Part shown: positions 42,175 through 56,700 of the stretch, in pieces
Layout: each line of letters opens with the position of its first letter
Position numbering within the stretch: the first letter of the stretch is position 1
DNA from: Hanleya hanleyi
Taxonomy: Eukaryota; Mollusca; Polyplacophora; Lepidopleurida; Hanleyidae
Direction: 5' to 3'
Assembly (NCBI GenBank): GCA_036873755.1
Contig: JAVTVY010033662.1
Coordinates: 89,617-153,616 of the forward strand
DNA: 64,000 nucleotides
The notes under the pieces: model-generated
The model's database searches: none
Told to the model about the DNA's origin: nothing
What the model saw: the letters and a program-made list of their open reading frames with translations, nothing else
Program-made: the position numbers and the translations under genes

Positions 42175-44010
42175 TTCTAGTTCATAACGTCCTCCCATAG
42201 CCGCACATCCTACGGTATATTGAAATTAGACTTCGCGAACAGCTTGTAATTAATTCAAACGCACCTTCGCCGCTGTCAGAGGCACTGCCCTTTTTGCAAC
42301 CAATGGCGGTTCTTTAGAGAACAAAAAGACTTCTAAAATAAAAATATTCATTTTGCATTTACATTTCATTCTTCGCTATATAACAACGCTCTGCCTTGAC
42401 CTCAGCGCATGTTTGTTAATTTAGCGATGACAAGTCTATATTTCATCCAATCGTGAAATCATCATAGAAGACAAATAGATCTCCCCGTCTGTTCTTCTGC
42501 CATATTCCTCTAACAAAGCCCAAATTATTCCCCTTTGTTATATCGACGAGAGGCGTGTTTATATTCAAAAATTAAATTTGGCCCACAAATAACATTGACG
42601 AGAGCTTATAATCCCGGGAGGGTGCTTAATTTCGAGGCTTTCTGTAGAAATACAGGCGCTCCGAATTCGCCGCTAGCTGACCACCGCGACAAATTCGGTA
42701 TTGAGAGAGATCGCGCGCTCTCCAAACAATCGGTTAAATGTTTTCAATTCCCCGAACGACGTGGAGATCGGTTTCCTATTAATTTCCCAAGAGGCCTTGG
42801 TTACTTCGAAACTTCGTGTCTGTGACATTTCCACAGCACGGATATAGTCTGGATGATGATCCCGTTGACGATCCTGAAGCGACAGTTGTAACTATTCTAC
42901 AATATGGATTCCACATCACCTTGTAAGTTGTCGTCTGCTGTTCTCGGGCAAACGGCATTGTACAGATTTCGCGAAGTTGTACAATGCTTCTTTTTACACC
43001 GGCTTCACTGGGAAATGTTAACCAATTCTCTCTTGCGAGAAACTGACTTGTGTTCATAAAACTCAAGTTTGTGATGGTGGAAAAAAGTTGTCTCACGTGA
43101 CCTATGATATGGTAGTTTTTCATCCCTTCTTGAAGTCATGAAAAACTCAAGGTTGTTTGTGTTGAGATCGTGAAAACGGTGGAACTCACAATATATAAGT
43201 GACAAAAAGTTGTCTCACGTGAGATATGGTGTGGTAGTTTTTTCGTCACTTCAAGAAGTGACGAAAAATGATGAAAAAACTCCCCCATTGTTCATAACTA
43301 TGAAACTGGTAGTCTAAGTTGATGTTATCAACGAAGAAAGATGCACACGAGTCCAACCCGTACAGTGTGCCACAGAATTGAAACCAGTAATACCGGATCA
43401 TACCTTTTGATATTTCTGATAAGCATTCTTATCCTACCAATACCTCTGTGTATGGACTAAATTAATCTCCCAACAGAGAAGAGTTTCAATTACTTTGGCA
43501 CTGTTCTCAAGCCCAAAACATGCGCATTGTGTTGATGTTTATTTGGATTTTGGTATTAATATTATCGCACGAATACGGTATTTCCATATACGGGCGTGGA
43601 TGCTGTTATCGACGATGACTGGTAACTGAATGTCACATATAACGCTAGTATTGTCATGTTTTTCGTCAATTTTTGACGAGTCTGGCCAGGTATCATTTGA
43701 GGATCAAACATACCGAATTTGGATATCCAAGACTCGTTTTGGTTAAAGGTGTCATATTTTACATATGCAAGAATATCACCAAAAATTGCAAAATGAACAA
43801 ATGTGTATTTTCTAATACTCGTAATATTTTTTTGGAGAAATCTCTTGTCGGTGAAAATTCCGAATACGAAAACTCAATTATATTTTCGGTTTACAAACGC
43901 AACACAATAAGGAAGAAATTACAGTCAAACGGAACACCTCCTATTACATACTATGGATAAAAACGTTGAAGACCGAAATATATGCAAAGATGTAGAGTAA
44001 TGAGAAAGTC
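42175..44010. other. Intergenic DNA, no recognisable gene
   Basis: It contains a duplicated/inverted stretch around 43075-43265 (GTTGTCTCACGTGA...TGGTAGTTTTT twice). Small ORFs lack recognisable domains. Confidence 0.5.
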
Positions 44011-44011
44011 T

Positions 44012-44905
44012 GTTTTGAGAAATATCTGGTCATTATCTACTCAGATAGGGATATCTGGTCATTATCTACTCAGATAGGACTATCTGGTCATTATCTACTC
44101 AGATAGGAATATCTGGTCATTATCTACTCAGATAGGGATATCTGGTCATTATCTACTCAGATAGGGATATCTGGTCATTATCTACTCAGATAGGGATATC
44201 TGGTCATTATCTACTCAGATAGGGATATCTGGTCATTATCTACTCAGATAGGAATATCTGGTCATTATCTACTCAGATGGGAATATCTGGTCATTATCTA
44301 CTCAGATAGGAATATCTGGTCATTATCTACTCAGATAGGAATATCTGGTCATTATCTACTCAGATAGGAATATCTGGTCATTATCTACTCAGATAGGAAT
44401 ATCTGGTCATTATCTACTCAGATAGGAATATCTGGTCATATCTGGTCATTATCTACTCAGATAGGGATATCTGGTCATTATCTACTCAGATAGGGATATC
44501 TGGTCATTATCTACTCAGATAGGGATATCTGGTCATTATCTACTCAGATAGGGATATCTGGTCATTATCTACTCAGATAGGATATCTGGTCATTATCTAC
44601 TCAGATAGGATATCTGGGTCATTATCTACTCAGATAGGACATCTGGTCATTATCTACTCAGATAGGAATATCTGGTCATTATCACATCTGGTCAGAGATA
44701 GGAATATCTGGTCATTATCTACTCAGATAGGGGAGATCTGGTCATTATCTACTCAGATAGGGATATCTGGTCATTATCTACTCAGATAGGGATATCTGGT
44801 CATTATCTACTCAGATAGGGATATCTGGTCATTATCTACTCAGATAGGGATATCTGGTCATTATCTACTCAGATAGGAATATCTGGTCATTATCTAAACA
44901 GATAG
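44012..44905. repeat. 29-bp tandem repeat array
   Basis: About 30 copies of ATATCTGGTCATTATCTACTCAGATAGGG, with G/A variation before ATATCTGG and a few partial or scrambled units at 44430 and 44680. ATCTG and CAGAT within each unit can pair, giving a potential small hairpin per unit. There are no spacers of unique sequence. Confidence 0.95.
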
Positions 44906-44909
44906 GAAA

Positions 44910-46340
44910 CACTTATGAATATAAGAGATCCTCTCTCAGAATCTGTTATTTGGGGAAATTCAATGAAGGAGAAATGATTGATAATGAACACTACATCTGA
45001 TGGCTTTCACAATGTATAAGGTCTTTCGGTTGACTTATTGTGATTTGGAAACCCGTTCTAGTGTCATAACATCGCTAGTTATGACGACAAAAAGGAAAAT
45101 GCCTTTGTTAGTTTTCATAATCGTGGGAAGCACAGACTGCCGTGACATAAACCTTGTCACTCAATGTCTAGAAGAACTTTTCCCTTCTAACGATCGTTCC
45201 TAATTTTCTTAAAAGCTTTTCCGACTGTAAAGGGGTGGAAGTCTTGGGTTTCATTGACTTTACTCTAGTGTTCTACTGCCGATATTTTAGGAAGACTGAC
45301 GAAATCGATTGAAAACTAAAGTTTCTGTGTCGGGCACCACCATGTTTTCGTTGACGTTGGCGCAAAGGCCAATACATGGCATAAAATCAGCACGTACACG
45401 ATGGAGATACCGTACTGTATAACTTAATCTTTTTATAGCCGGTATGCCTTCAGACGAACCTCGATAGGGCAATACTGTCCAAAAGCACTTCATTTAATTG
45501 ATGAGCAAGGCAAACAGCCGAATGATTCGAGCTCAAATGCTAGAATATGGACCATGTCAAAAGTTGGTGGCACGATGAATGATTGGTAGGGTTTTGTCAG
45601 ATCAGAAGTTTGAGGGTCCCCGCGATCGCATTGGACCCCACCCGTACCGTACTCGCAAAATAGCAAAAGAATATTTCCGCAAACAAGGTCCCATACTCAA
45701 AGGAAATGTCCCATTGTAAGATTCCGGTATACAGAGAATCAACTCATCGATTCCATTAGGAAGACCGGAACACCAAATCGCTGGTAAACTCTGTCAGCGA
45801 CACAAAATGGCACGTGTGAGAGAAAACGAGATTAACCGATTAACTGTGTAACGAATCAGACTAACAAGAAAGTAGCTCAACAAACACAGTCAAAAGCTTC
45901 AACATACAGAGAAACTATATCCAGGAGAGTACTGTACAGTCAATGGATCGATGTGCTGGTTCAGGTGGATTCCTTTGCACGGTACATTAAGAGGATAAAC
46001 ACATTCAGACCAAAGATGAGTGCCCGTACATTGAATGGAGAGCTTCTTAATGATGATAAGGTACACCGGGAAGTTCGTTGCTTCAACCGGAAGGCTTCCT
46101 GTGTTGGTACATGTCAGAAAGATTTCCAATCACGTTGAGAAACAAACTATCATAAATCTGCTCCCTTTATTGCCATCGTGGTAATCATACCCAAGAACCC
46201 CTCGGCTTTGTCTCAGCCAGCCGTTTACCTTAAAATTAATAGGAAAATTTTGATAAATTTCTGTAGTTCAGAAAAGTATCCCCAGTGTATCTGCTTCCCA
46301 TTATATATATTTTGAAGGTTATAATGTGATGGAAAATTTC
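44910..46340. other. Intergenic DNA, no recognisable gene
   Basis: Short ORFs on both strands without recognisable domains, and no clear repeat. Confidence 0.5.
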
Positions 46341-46360
46341 TTCAAGATTCATCTCAAAAG

Positions 46361-46921
46361 GAGATGGTACGATAAGGCGGGATTTTGGCCTATAAGTGGT
46401 GCTGCTGAAATCGAAAAAATCAAATGTTCTAAAAATAATTGTGTTCAATGTAACGACACGAGAAAATATATGTACACAATATGTGAAAGTTCTAACTCGA
46501 TTGGGTGATGATTATGCATGGTTATGACAAGATTTTAAAATTCGCAGCATGTGCTATTTCGTCAAAAAAGGATCTAAATCGTGTTATTCAAACACATTTA
46601 GACATTAAGGACACCTTGGACCAAATGATTCTCCTGCAGTGGAGATATAATGCCACCACCAGGATAAATGACGTTTTGGTCCAAGGGGTCCTTCTTGTCT
46701 AAATGGGTGTTTGAATGACTCGATTTAGACCTTTTTTCGCGAAATAGCACATGCGGCGGATTTCAATTTCATGTCATAACCATAATCATACGGCAATCGA
46801 GGTAAAACTTCCACATATTGTGTACATGCATTTTCTCTTGTCGTTAAATTGAAACACATATTTTTTATTTCAACCGCAACAGGTATAGGCCAAAATCCCG
46901 CCTTATCGTACATCTCCTTTG
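46361..46921. repeat. Foldback with ~230-bp arms
   Basis: The left arm (AAGGAGATGGTACGATAAGGCGGGATTTTGGCCTATA..., to about 46600) is mirrored by the reverse complement of about 46685-46921 (AGGAGATGTACGATAAGGCGGGATTTTGGCCTATA...). Arms are about 80-85 percent similar by eye. The minus-strand arm has an open frame (MYDKAGFWPIPVAVE...), so it may derive from coding sequence. Confidence 0.75.
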
Positions 46922-46924
46922 CTG

Positions 46925-49900
46925 TATATTCACCAATGTTTGAATAGGTTTAAAATACACTAATTTTTCTATCTTTAGTGTAACTAATAAAAAACATTAT
47001 TAGTCCAACATGGAAGTATAATATTCACTGAATACGTAGATGTGTTTATTTTTCACAAATAATGATGTCAAGTTTCTTCAAAATTTGTTTGAAATTGAGC
47101 AAAATATAACTAAAACCTGTGTTTTTGTGCGACGGGTTGTATGCCCTAATTCTGGTGCCCATATTTTAACTTGGCAAAAGTTGCTGAAGAGATGAGAGTA
47201 CAAACAAAACCAGCACCAGATATTCACTTCCACATAACTCAAGTGTTGAAAGTATACGCAAGATTAAGTGTTGACACATATTGTGCATGTATTTGGAAAG
47301 AGATTGACAACACAAAACTTATGTTGAAGGCATAAATAACAGAAGGCAATTGGAGACCACATAGAGTTCAACGGTGAAACATTTGGTTTCTGGAACTACA
47401 GATAGTGGCACATTACTGCTGGAGAACAAACAATTAACCATGGCAGAATAAGTCCACTATTTGTCAAAATGCTAAGGGGGCTAAATCATATATACTAATA
47501 TTTATAATTTTGGAACTTTTGACCAACATATTTTCTAAGTTTCAAAACAACCACTTCTTTCTTTGCCGGTGTGATGGATAAGAATATCCTGGTGATTAGT
47601 GTCCCTTTTCATATCCTTTTCTATTGCAACTAAGAACGGACACTTGTCCCCAATGTGGAGATAAGTGTCCTAGCTGGGTTGGCAGATAGGACCTGGACAC
47701 TCTTAGCCGCCGGACATTCTTAGCCTCCACACCGGCTTGCAAGATTATATGCGTACTTTCTAACAGCTCAGATGAATGCTTGATCAAGCATCTCCACCTG
47801 GATATGGTTAAAATCAACCCTTTCTTCCGATAAATATAGATTCATCCTCAATTATTTGTCGCAGACTTCTTTTATGATAATAGCTATTTTTCGTCTATAG
47901 AACACCTTGAAATAAACTACTTTCGTCAACGAAGTTAGGCTTTAGAAATTTAGAAAGTCGAGTGCTTAATTAACTCAGAGCCGGAAAATGTAATTGTGTT
48001 GGCCCTCAATGTAAAAAGCTATATGTACACAGAAACTGGGACAATATAGTACGACCGAATATATCAGTATTATACATGGATCGTATTTATGGCGAAGATC
48101 AAATGGTCTTGATCATATAAGTAATGCAATGTTGCCTTGGCACTAAAACGACGGAAAACCTTAGTAAACGAAATGTGCTTTGGGGAACAATAGAGCATCG
48201 AGGACAACAAAAGTCCCATGGAATATAATAATCTGTCTTCCCTAAAGCCACGGCACGCTTCTCAACTGCTTTGTCTATCCAAGATAAAGGAAGATGTGTT
48301 AGGATAACATTTATATGCACAAAGTAGTTTTATTTAAATGAATAAACCCCTTGAAACTTTGGAAACACCCGCCATAAAACTGTATCCAAGACTATGTTCA
48401 AGATCGATGTTTACTTTCGTTTTCTCTACGATTTCAGTAAGTGCATTGCATTGCATATTCATAATTTCCACTCTTGAGCGCTTTGATAGAATTTCATGGT
48501 ATTGTATCACATTATTTCGTCAATATCGGTTGTCCCTTGTTAGAATGGGTAAATTGTCTTCCTTTGTTTCCACTGTTTCTAGAAGAAAGGATGCTCCAAG
48601 TCTGTTGTCTTTAACTAAAATGCTGAACAAATTTACTTTAATATTCAAAGGCATTGTATACGGACATTATTACCGTACCATTATTGAAGACTCTAATATG
48701 TTCAGCAGCAAAAAGAGTAAACAGTAAGAGTAGCATATGATATTCTTAAGAATGACAGTTGGCTTTTCCTAAAAGCGTCTTTAGTTTCTTTTACGACTCC
48801 TTGCAAATTTCCTTCGCAACATACTAATGGCACTTACGATTTATCAAGTCCATTAACGGTATTGTCTTATGACTGTCAGTGAAGCTATAAAATATAAATA
48901 ATATCAAGTTCGTTTTGATTTGCATCAGATATATTCCGTCTTTACGTTATCCAAGAGCTTATGGACAAGCACTTATTATACATTAAATAGTAATATAAAC
49001 TATCAAAGCTGGCAGTGACCATCTGCACTTGTCCAGGTGAATAGAGAATCATTGCAGAATACGCAATAATCAATTCACGTGTTGCGGCTAACGGCATTAA
49101 ATGAGTGTGTAACCATCCATGGACAAGATAGGCATGTAACCTTTTTCGTTAACATCAAACTCGACATACACAGAGACACACTTGCAATCTGTTGTGTAAT
49201 AAATAGCAAATGATCATTTAATCCCAGCAGGGAAATACCTATAGCCATATATGGCGGAACGGTCCAATATCAAAGTATTACAGACAGTTATATTTGTAAT
49301 ACAGAACCGGTCGACAGTCGATAGGTTCGTATGGTGAGAGGATGGGTGTTTGTGCATATAAGTGAAAATTAATAGCGATCTCGCCGTCACCCAATCTGAA
49401 TGTTCCATTCAGAACTTGATTATCTAGGGTCCTTGTTTTACTGGACTAGCAGACGAAGTCTTATGGAATGTATTCTCTCTCTCTCTTCCGGACTTCCGTA
49501 ATTTAGTTCTTTCGCTTTTCAACAAATTGACCGATTCCTCTCAAAAGTCGTCAGGATAGCTATGGGGTCATGCAGATTTCGCGGGCCAACAGTGAGGTCG
49601 ACAGATCAAAGGGCAGGGTGACCTTTTTGCAAGCGGAAATAAGAGTGGAAAGCGAAGTAGCCACAAACAAAATTGTCAACGGTCAAACAAGTCAATGGTA
49701 AACCAAAACGGTCCTCAAAAAAACAATGTGCTAATATTACTCTAGTCCAAGGATGGGGTTGTGATAAAATTTCGGGAATACCACACGCTTTCATGGCAAA
49801 AACGAAACTCATTGATGTCGAAAGGTCAAAGGTCAAGGTCAGTGGGAAAACCATAGAAAATCATGTTGATGGGTGGATGCATCAGTGACAAGCGAGTGGT

Positions 49901-51055
49901 TGAAGTAAAAAGGTCAACGGTCAAGGTCGCGGACCACCAGCAACTCAATGAAACCTGAAATACTCGTAGATTTCGTTTTAGTGATGTTGTCCATAGTATC
50001 AACTAGGCTCTTGTTTTATTTTAGAATGGTATAATCATCCTGTTTCTTCCAAGCTGGCGAGACATTACGTATATCTGGCTCGAAAAAATCCCCAGCATAA
50101 TCTAAATTAATTTGTTTGTTCTATGGTCAACGTCAAGTCTTATTTTCTCAGCCTCATACGAGAACTGGTATATTATTGTACATTATTGTTGTATATTATT
50201 TCTTCTATCGTCGGATATGGCCAGCCCCTTGAGTATATTGCGTCTCGCTCTGAAAAATCGCAGATGCGATTACGGATTATTTACTTGTCTGTGAGGTGTT
50301 GAAACGAGTGAAGAATTCTTCTACTCCATTTCTGATTACGCATATGGTAAAACCCAATCTAAACACATTACACAAGCGATCATCACTTCTCTCCGCATAC
50401 CTCGAGCGACGGCTATTCCTGGGCTCAACCCAAACTGCAACCACGTGACAACAAATGTATATCGATATGTTCAACGATAGCCGTAAAACTACGTCCTTAA
50501 AAGCTTTCTGTTTCCATGGCAACCGTCCAACTGCAGCATCAACGTTGATGAGTTTAGACCATTAAGATAATGAAATAAAAGCCGTTTGAAGAGGCCATGG
50601 ACCCTGGGTTTAAGGAATGTATTGGACGGAGCTTCCGAGCCGGCTGGCATGGCTGGCCACTAAGCGACCTCCAGCAATATTGCGCCGTCGTGAAGGTCAC
50701 AAGTAAGTGCAGGAAACCATGCATCACTAAGAAGCGTGCTAAAATCTTTTAGGATTTGCTAGGAACAATTTTGCCCGCTCGAAAATCTCTTAAGTGAGTT
50801 TCACTTTCAGTTTACCATCAAATATTGTGATTGATGACTAAGCGTGAGCATGTCTTGTCGATGGCCTCAGTTGTGAACAGAATATCTATGGTATATATTT
50901 AGAATATGTAGAGGCAAATATTTAACGAACCTATCACTAAAATACAAATATTTATTTTGTTTCACCGTCATTTGTGTGATGTTTTTCTGAACACTTGATT
51001 GTGTTGGAATGTAGAGCTGAGGATAGACGGTCGTTTCTCCCAACTCTGGATGTTT
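46925..51055. other. Intergenic DNA, no recognisable gene
   Basis: Includes an AAGGTCA/TCAAGGTC-rich stretch at 49.60-49.95 kb that resembles a dispersed repeat. ORFs of 60-130 codons (e.g. 47.6-47.8 and 48.3-48.7 kb) have no recognisable domain. Confidence 0.5.
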
Positions 51056-51056
51056 C

Positions 51057-51480
51057 TTAACCCTATCTGGCCTGGCCGCCATAATGACGTCACTGTGACG
51101 TCATTTTCAAAAAGAGCATTTTCGGACCATTTTTGGTCAGAATTTTTATTTTTTCTTCGCAAAAACTGCATGATAAATTGGTAAATAATAATCTGATATG
51201 AAATAAAATAGATTTTACCCACTTTTCCATACAGAAAATCAAAAATTTTGAAGAAATATGACGAAAACATCACTTTTCTGGTACCCCACATGGCAGCCAT
51301 TTTGAATTTATCCGTGATCCTCTGCTCGGGGGGTCATGCAAATAGGCTCAAAATGACCTCAATATGATAGTCTAAAAAGTCAAGAGGATTCAGCTCTCAA
51401 TTTTTTGTCGTTCCGGTGATAGGAGCAAAGTGCCCCCCCCCCCCCCAACCCCCCAGGCCAGGTATAGGTTAAATTATTGT
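51057..51480. repeat. Dispersed ~400-bp repeat with CRE palindromes, copy 1
   Basis: AATGACGTCACTGTGACGTCATTTTCA...GGTACCCCACATGGCAGCCATTTTGAATTTA, then a poly-C run. A diverged copy is at 57221-57665. Non-coding. Confidence 0.75.
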
Positions 51481-53610
51481 CTTTTGCACCAAACGAACTT
51501 TTACTGCAACGAATAGAAGGATTTACACATGCACAAGAAAACCAGAATATTAACAGAATGTGCTAACTAATGGCTTGATTGGTCGTTCATGACATAACTC
51601 CGTATGTGAAATGAGAATTAATTCTAACACGGAGATTGTGATTGTTCATTTAAACACCATGGAGATATATCATGAACATAGTCGTTGAACGGCCCGAGGC
51701 TCCATTTTAAAACTACCTAACTCGTCTCTGTTATTTAACGATTCATCGGAACCAGTCATCGAACTCGACATTTATCAGACAACCGTAGTCCATAATTTGG
51801 TTATACCAAGTCCTTAATCATCCAATCATCAATCTGCCAATGGCTGGAGTTGTGGTTGTGATCCAACATCGAGTTAGTTCCAAAAGTCCGGATATATCTT
51901 TGTCAATTAAACTTTGGCCGTACATGTTCATAAGCATTGACGGGATGTTGGGGACCATTAAGACTATTCTCGCCTAAATTGTAAATGAAAAACTGGAACT
52001 AGTTATTACTTAGTAGATATAACTTATATTTATTTTTCAACAATAACCATCAGCATCGTAACAAGCCATACGATCTCCCATTGATCACAATTAATAGTGC
52101 GCCGTTCAATGACAGCACTATTGTACCAGAAGCTCGTTTCTGAGCTTTGAAGAACACAATTTAATGGATTCCAGCTGCCACCTTTTAACTTTTACTAAAT
52201 CAATTCAATTCAATTCATTGTATCCCCTTCTCCACACCCCTCCCCCCCCAAAAAACCTAACAGGATGGTACGACAGTTGTTATAAGTTATAGATATCCGA
52301 TCGTACGTCTGTCATCCACGAGAAATGTCGACCATTTTCATTGACGGGTAAAATTTCCAAACTTCGTATTCCTGTAAAAGTGCGTGAGTGGTTTAACATA
52401 GCTCAATAAGGAAAAAAAGTGTTGTTGTTCTTTTTTTATTCCTTTCCTCGCTCTCAAATCAGCTTTTCCTAAACCATACCGAATGGCTCTTCGTGTGAAA
52501 AGTTGGACACTTCAAGGACATTTGACATCCTCGCAGACAAAGGCGTATAATCACAGTGTAAAAAGATGAAAAATTCCAATTTATGGTCAATTTACCGACA
52601 GATATATTAAGCATTTAGCGGTTTGGGTGATTTGTCTGGGAGTTATTCGTATTGACAACAAATAACCTGTGTCTGTGCCTGTTTTTTTCTTCAATGTAGC
52701 TAAAGCGTGAAAACTGAAGATTTCCCATGGGAATCGCAAACGTCCCGAGTTCTTCGGGCCACGACACACGGGCACTATCAAATCAATTTGCCGTATACAA
52801 CCTAATCAAACATATGGCAGCGTTCATGTACGCGTCCGCTTTATGGCAGTCTCGGCGGACCTTATGCACACGTCACCCAAATCGATGAGCACGAGACGAG
52901 AACGATGACTTGGTGAGGTGCTCGAGAGATAGGCTAACAAATGCCATCGAGACTTCGACGTTTTGTTACTGTAACGGGACGTCGTTTAATTTATAAAATG
53001 TACCACGCTAAACATCCTAAATAATACAAAAGTTTCTCTTGAACGAACAGTTAAGGTTTATTGATCGTTCCTCGGATTACGGGAAATGTGACAGTTATAA
53101 CGCCGATCGATTACAGGCATCCATCCGCCAACCGACGAACGAATCAACATTGCAAGTTTGTCAACCATCTTGCGGAAGCATGTGCCCCAAATTCAACGAG
53201 CAGCATTGTATGTAATATACCCAAATTCAAACAAATATTTATTTTACTGAAAAAAATCCACTTCCATATTGTTCATCTTTCCCTGGAAATACTAGTTGGT
53301 TATATGTCGATCTTATCTTAAGAGCTGGATCAGGAATCGGGAAGATGGGAGGGGGAGAGCTATATTGTAAAAGTCGAAACGCAGTATTCATATGTTTATG
53401 GATTGTGCCATTTTGTATGGACGAGTCCGGGCTGAAGGGAATGGACGAGCTGGCGAAGACGAAGCCATACCAAAATCGCAAAATCTAATAACATATTTAT
53501 TATACATGTACACCTTGAGACAGAAATGAAAACTGTTGAGCAATGTGTGCTCCAAATTTGTAAACAAATAAGTAGTTCAGGTCATCATCTTAAAAAAAAG
53601 GATCCGACTC
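51481..53610. other. Intergenic DNA, no recognisable gene
   Basis: Unique-looking AT-rich DNA. Short ORFs without recognisable domains. Confidence 0.5.
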
Positions 53611-53613
53611 TCC

Positions 53614-53766
53614 ATACTGTCAGAAGCATATGGTCAGTCTGACCATAAACTCCATGGTACAGATGTGACAGGCCATGGTCCACCATGGTCGTTTTGACCA
53701 CATCACCCATGGTCTGTTACATCTGTACCATGGAGTGTATGGCCTACCATATCCTTCTGACAGTAT
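53614..53766. mobile_element. Short MITE-like foldback
   Basis: Ends ATACTGTCAGAAG and CTTCTGACAGTAT are perfect reverse complements. The arms continue with ACTCCATGGTACAGATGTGACAG / CTGTTACATCTGTACCATGGAGT and CCATGGT palindromes. 153 bp in all, non-coding. Confidence 0.85.
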
Positions 53767-53769
53767 AAT

Positions 53770-56700
53770 AAAAAAAAATTTGAACGCTTATGGTTATACG
53801 GAAAATAGTGACACAATGAGATGTTTCCTGGAAGCCGTGATGCTCCGGTTAGTGGAGAATGGCGTTCCATTTGACTGAACCTGCAAAATAGGAGAGCATT
53901 CAGGTGGAATATATTCCGTATTGTTTGAGATTCCGACTACCTGAGAACTTCCAATTAAATCTGCTTTGGATAAACTATCATTAAACAATATCGACCTGTC
54001 CTAGATTTCGTGATGTCTCATCTTCACGTGACATGCGCCCGCACGTGCTTTGCAAACATCGGCTCGTCCATTGTTAGTCGGAGCGTGTGCACTTGATTAG
54101 CTAGTGGATACCCCACCATCCATTCAGCATATACGCCAATTGGCATATTTATGCCTGACGGCGGCAAACGTTCGAAAACATGTCCATTTACACTCACATC
54201 GTATAGTATGCTTACGGGTATAGCTATTTGAGACTGTTTGGAGTCGACCGATTTTTGATGATCGCATGAATCCTGCAGATAACTTTATGGCTTTAATTTA
54301 CGAGCGTGTTTAAATTTACAGTTCTAAGAGTTTATGCACTGTTGGTTCTAGCGACTATCAACATGGAAAGGTTTATTGGACGGCAGTTGACTAATGCATG
54401 TCGAACTTGACAACTTGTTTATATGCACCAGTGCTGCGATACTTCGGGAAAATAGTGGATAAAACACCATGAACAGCTACATATAATGGGCTTGATTATA
54501 TAAACCCAAACCTTTTAATTTGGTTTGTTAACCATTTTTAATACAGACTGTGGACGATAGTTAACGATATTCTCATGCAGTCGTGAGAGACGTCACTTGT
54601 CCCAGTTAGTACAGTGAAGTCTTCACAGGTGTTCAACAATTAGCTTAATCTACTGGGCGATTTCGTCTTCGTTCGGGTACCTCACGGGGTGGGAACTGGT
54701 GTCCGTTCGTTTGCCGCACTGGGCGACGCCTGCTTCGGACTAACCGGCCACATCCTGTCGGACCAAATCAAAATCTAACCGGAACTCGAATTAGCTCAAT
54801 TGAGACCAAAACGCTCTCGATAATTGGAGGCGAAAAAGAACGTCATTAGATTGATACTCACGTTCGCATTCCTTCAAAACCGATTTTATTCACAATCCCG
54901 AACTCATTAAACCATGTACACAACAAAATGAAGTCAATTTGATAAGCATTTCTCATTACTGAAATATCTCATTTTCAAGCAATGGCGGCCCCATACTGAC
55001 ACTCTGTCATGTCGGGTTGTGATCAGTTTCACACTGTTATAACACGAGGAAAGCTTTCCAGAGAGTTCCGGAAGTGAAGGTTTTTTGGGGACATCCAATA
55101 AACGTCAACGTCGAATTGTCTTAAAATCAAAATTATTAAATAAGAAATAACTTCAAGGATTGAATCTAAAATATTGAATAAGATACCAACTACAAAAGTT
55201 ACAAAACTGATATTTGTGAACAAGACACACACCCCTTCCCACTATATCCACAACCACTGAATGAGGTCGAAAAACGCCGAGAGCTCCAAAATCAGAGAGA
55301 TTTAAAAGCATCAAAACTATAACGTCGACAGATCAAAAACAAAAAAAAACCCCAAAACATGCATGGCATATATTCGCAGTTCGGAGTTTCAACAGAGAAG
55401 AACTGTTCAATGAAAGATATTATCTCGAGAGTTTCAAACTCGAAACCACTGAATAAGGAGGTCATGAGTTCCAAAACATCCGTACAATTTGATGGAAATT
55501 ATAATATCTCCACAAATGAGCCATATAATACAGTTGAGTGATAAGGATTGTGTAACATGATGATGGGAAATTATCTGGTATTTTTTTTTTTTTTTTTTTC
55601 ATTTCATGTATATTGAGAGTTGATGCCAGCTGTCGTACGAGAAAGAGTTTTCGATTATTGACGCGGATTTTTTTTTTTGTGGACGACGGATGAATATTGA
55701 ATGTGGGATCTGACGGCTATATTAGATACACAGACCACATAGATACAAATGAGTGTCTTCACAGCAAAAGCCATTGAATGAAATACAAAATCAAAAGTGC
55801 CAAGGACCGTTGAATGAACAGATACATGTATAGGAGTGCCAACCCATACCATTTAATAACATATAACCCAAATGAAGATAGAATCCGAAATGTTCCAAAC
55901 CCAACATAGATGAATAAAATATAGTGTACCAGATTCATTAACAAATATCTCAATAATTTAATTTCAGTATGTGTCATTGACTGTCCCCTATATGGATCAG
56001 CCGCTGTATAAGTGACTCATTATAACATCAATATGCCGTTACAGCGTTTATCCTATACACAAGTATTAATTCCGTCCCGTTAATCAGCAGATGTTCATTG
56101 GGGACTGGGCACAAAACACTGACGGACACACTCGAACGCCCCGGTCGGTACGGCCTTGTGTTACACCTTCGATGTTTTCAGCCCCAAACAAAGCATTTAG
56201 AATGGACCGATCAAATGTCATCATTTAGTCATAGGTGAGTCGGGATTATCTCTGCGTGCCATCTAGCGGCCAGCAGCCGTTATATGGGGGTTTACAGCAA
56301 CCCGAAGAGGCCTGAGCAGTCTGAGAGGAGTTCCAAACCATACAGGTATATGGCTGTGTATCCTGCCAATGTATAATTACATCGTCTCCCCCTCGGGGCG
56401 ATATTACCAGTTTCTCATCATACAGTTTGGTGCCGCACGCAATAATAGTGAATAACGGAGGCTGATTACAAAGCTGCTGCCTACCTCTCGTGCAGGGTGT
56501 GATCAATGTGTGAACAATGCCCCGGGGGTGGGATACACGCCCGCCAAACAACAGACCCGACACAGCCGGAAGGAGTCGGGCGCTCGAAGACATCGGATGC
56601 CGGCCACGTGTTCCAGCAGCCGTTCCGATGGGAATGAGGAGCTCGTTGGTCAGGGCCGAGTCACCTAACCTGAACAGCTTCATTAGTGCTACCAGGTGTA

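Noticed and set aside
44012..44905. CRISPR-like array
   Set aside because: Units are contiguous 29-bp copies with no unique spacers, in animal DNA.
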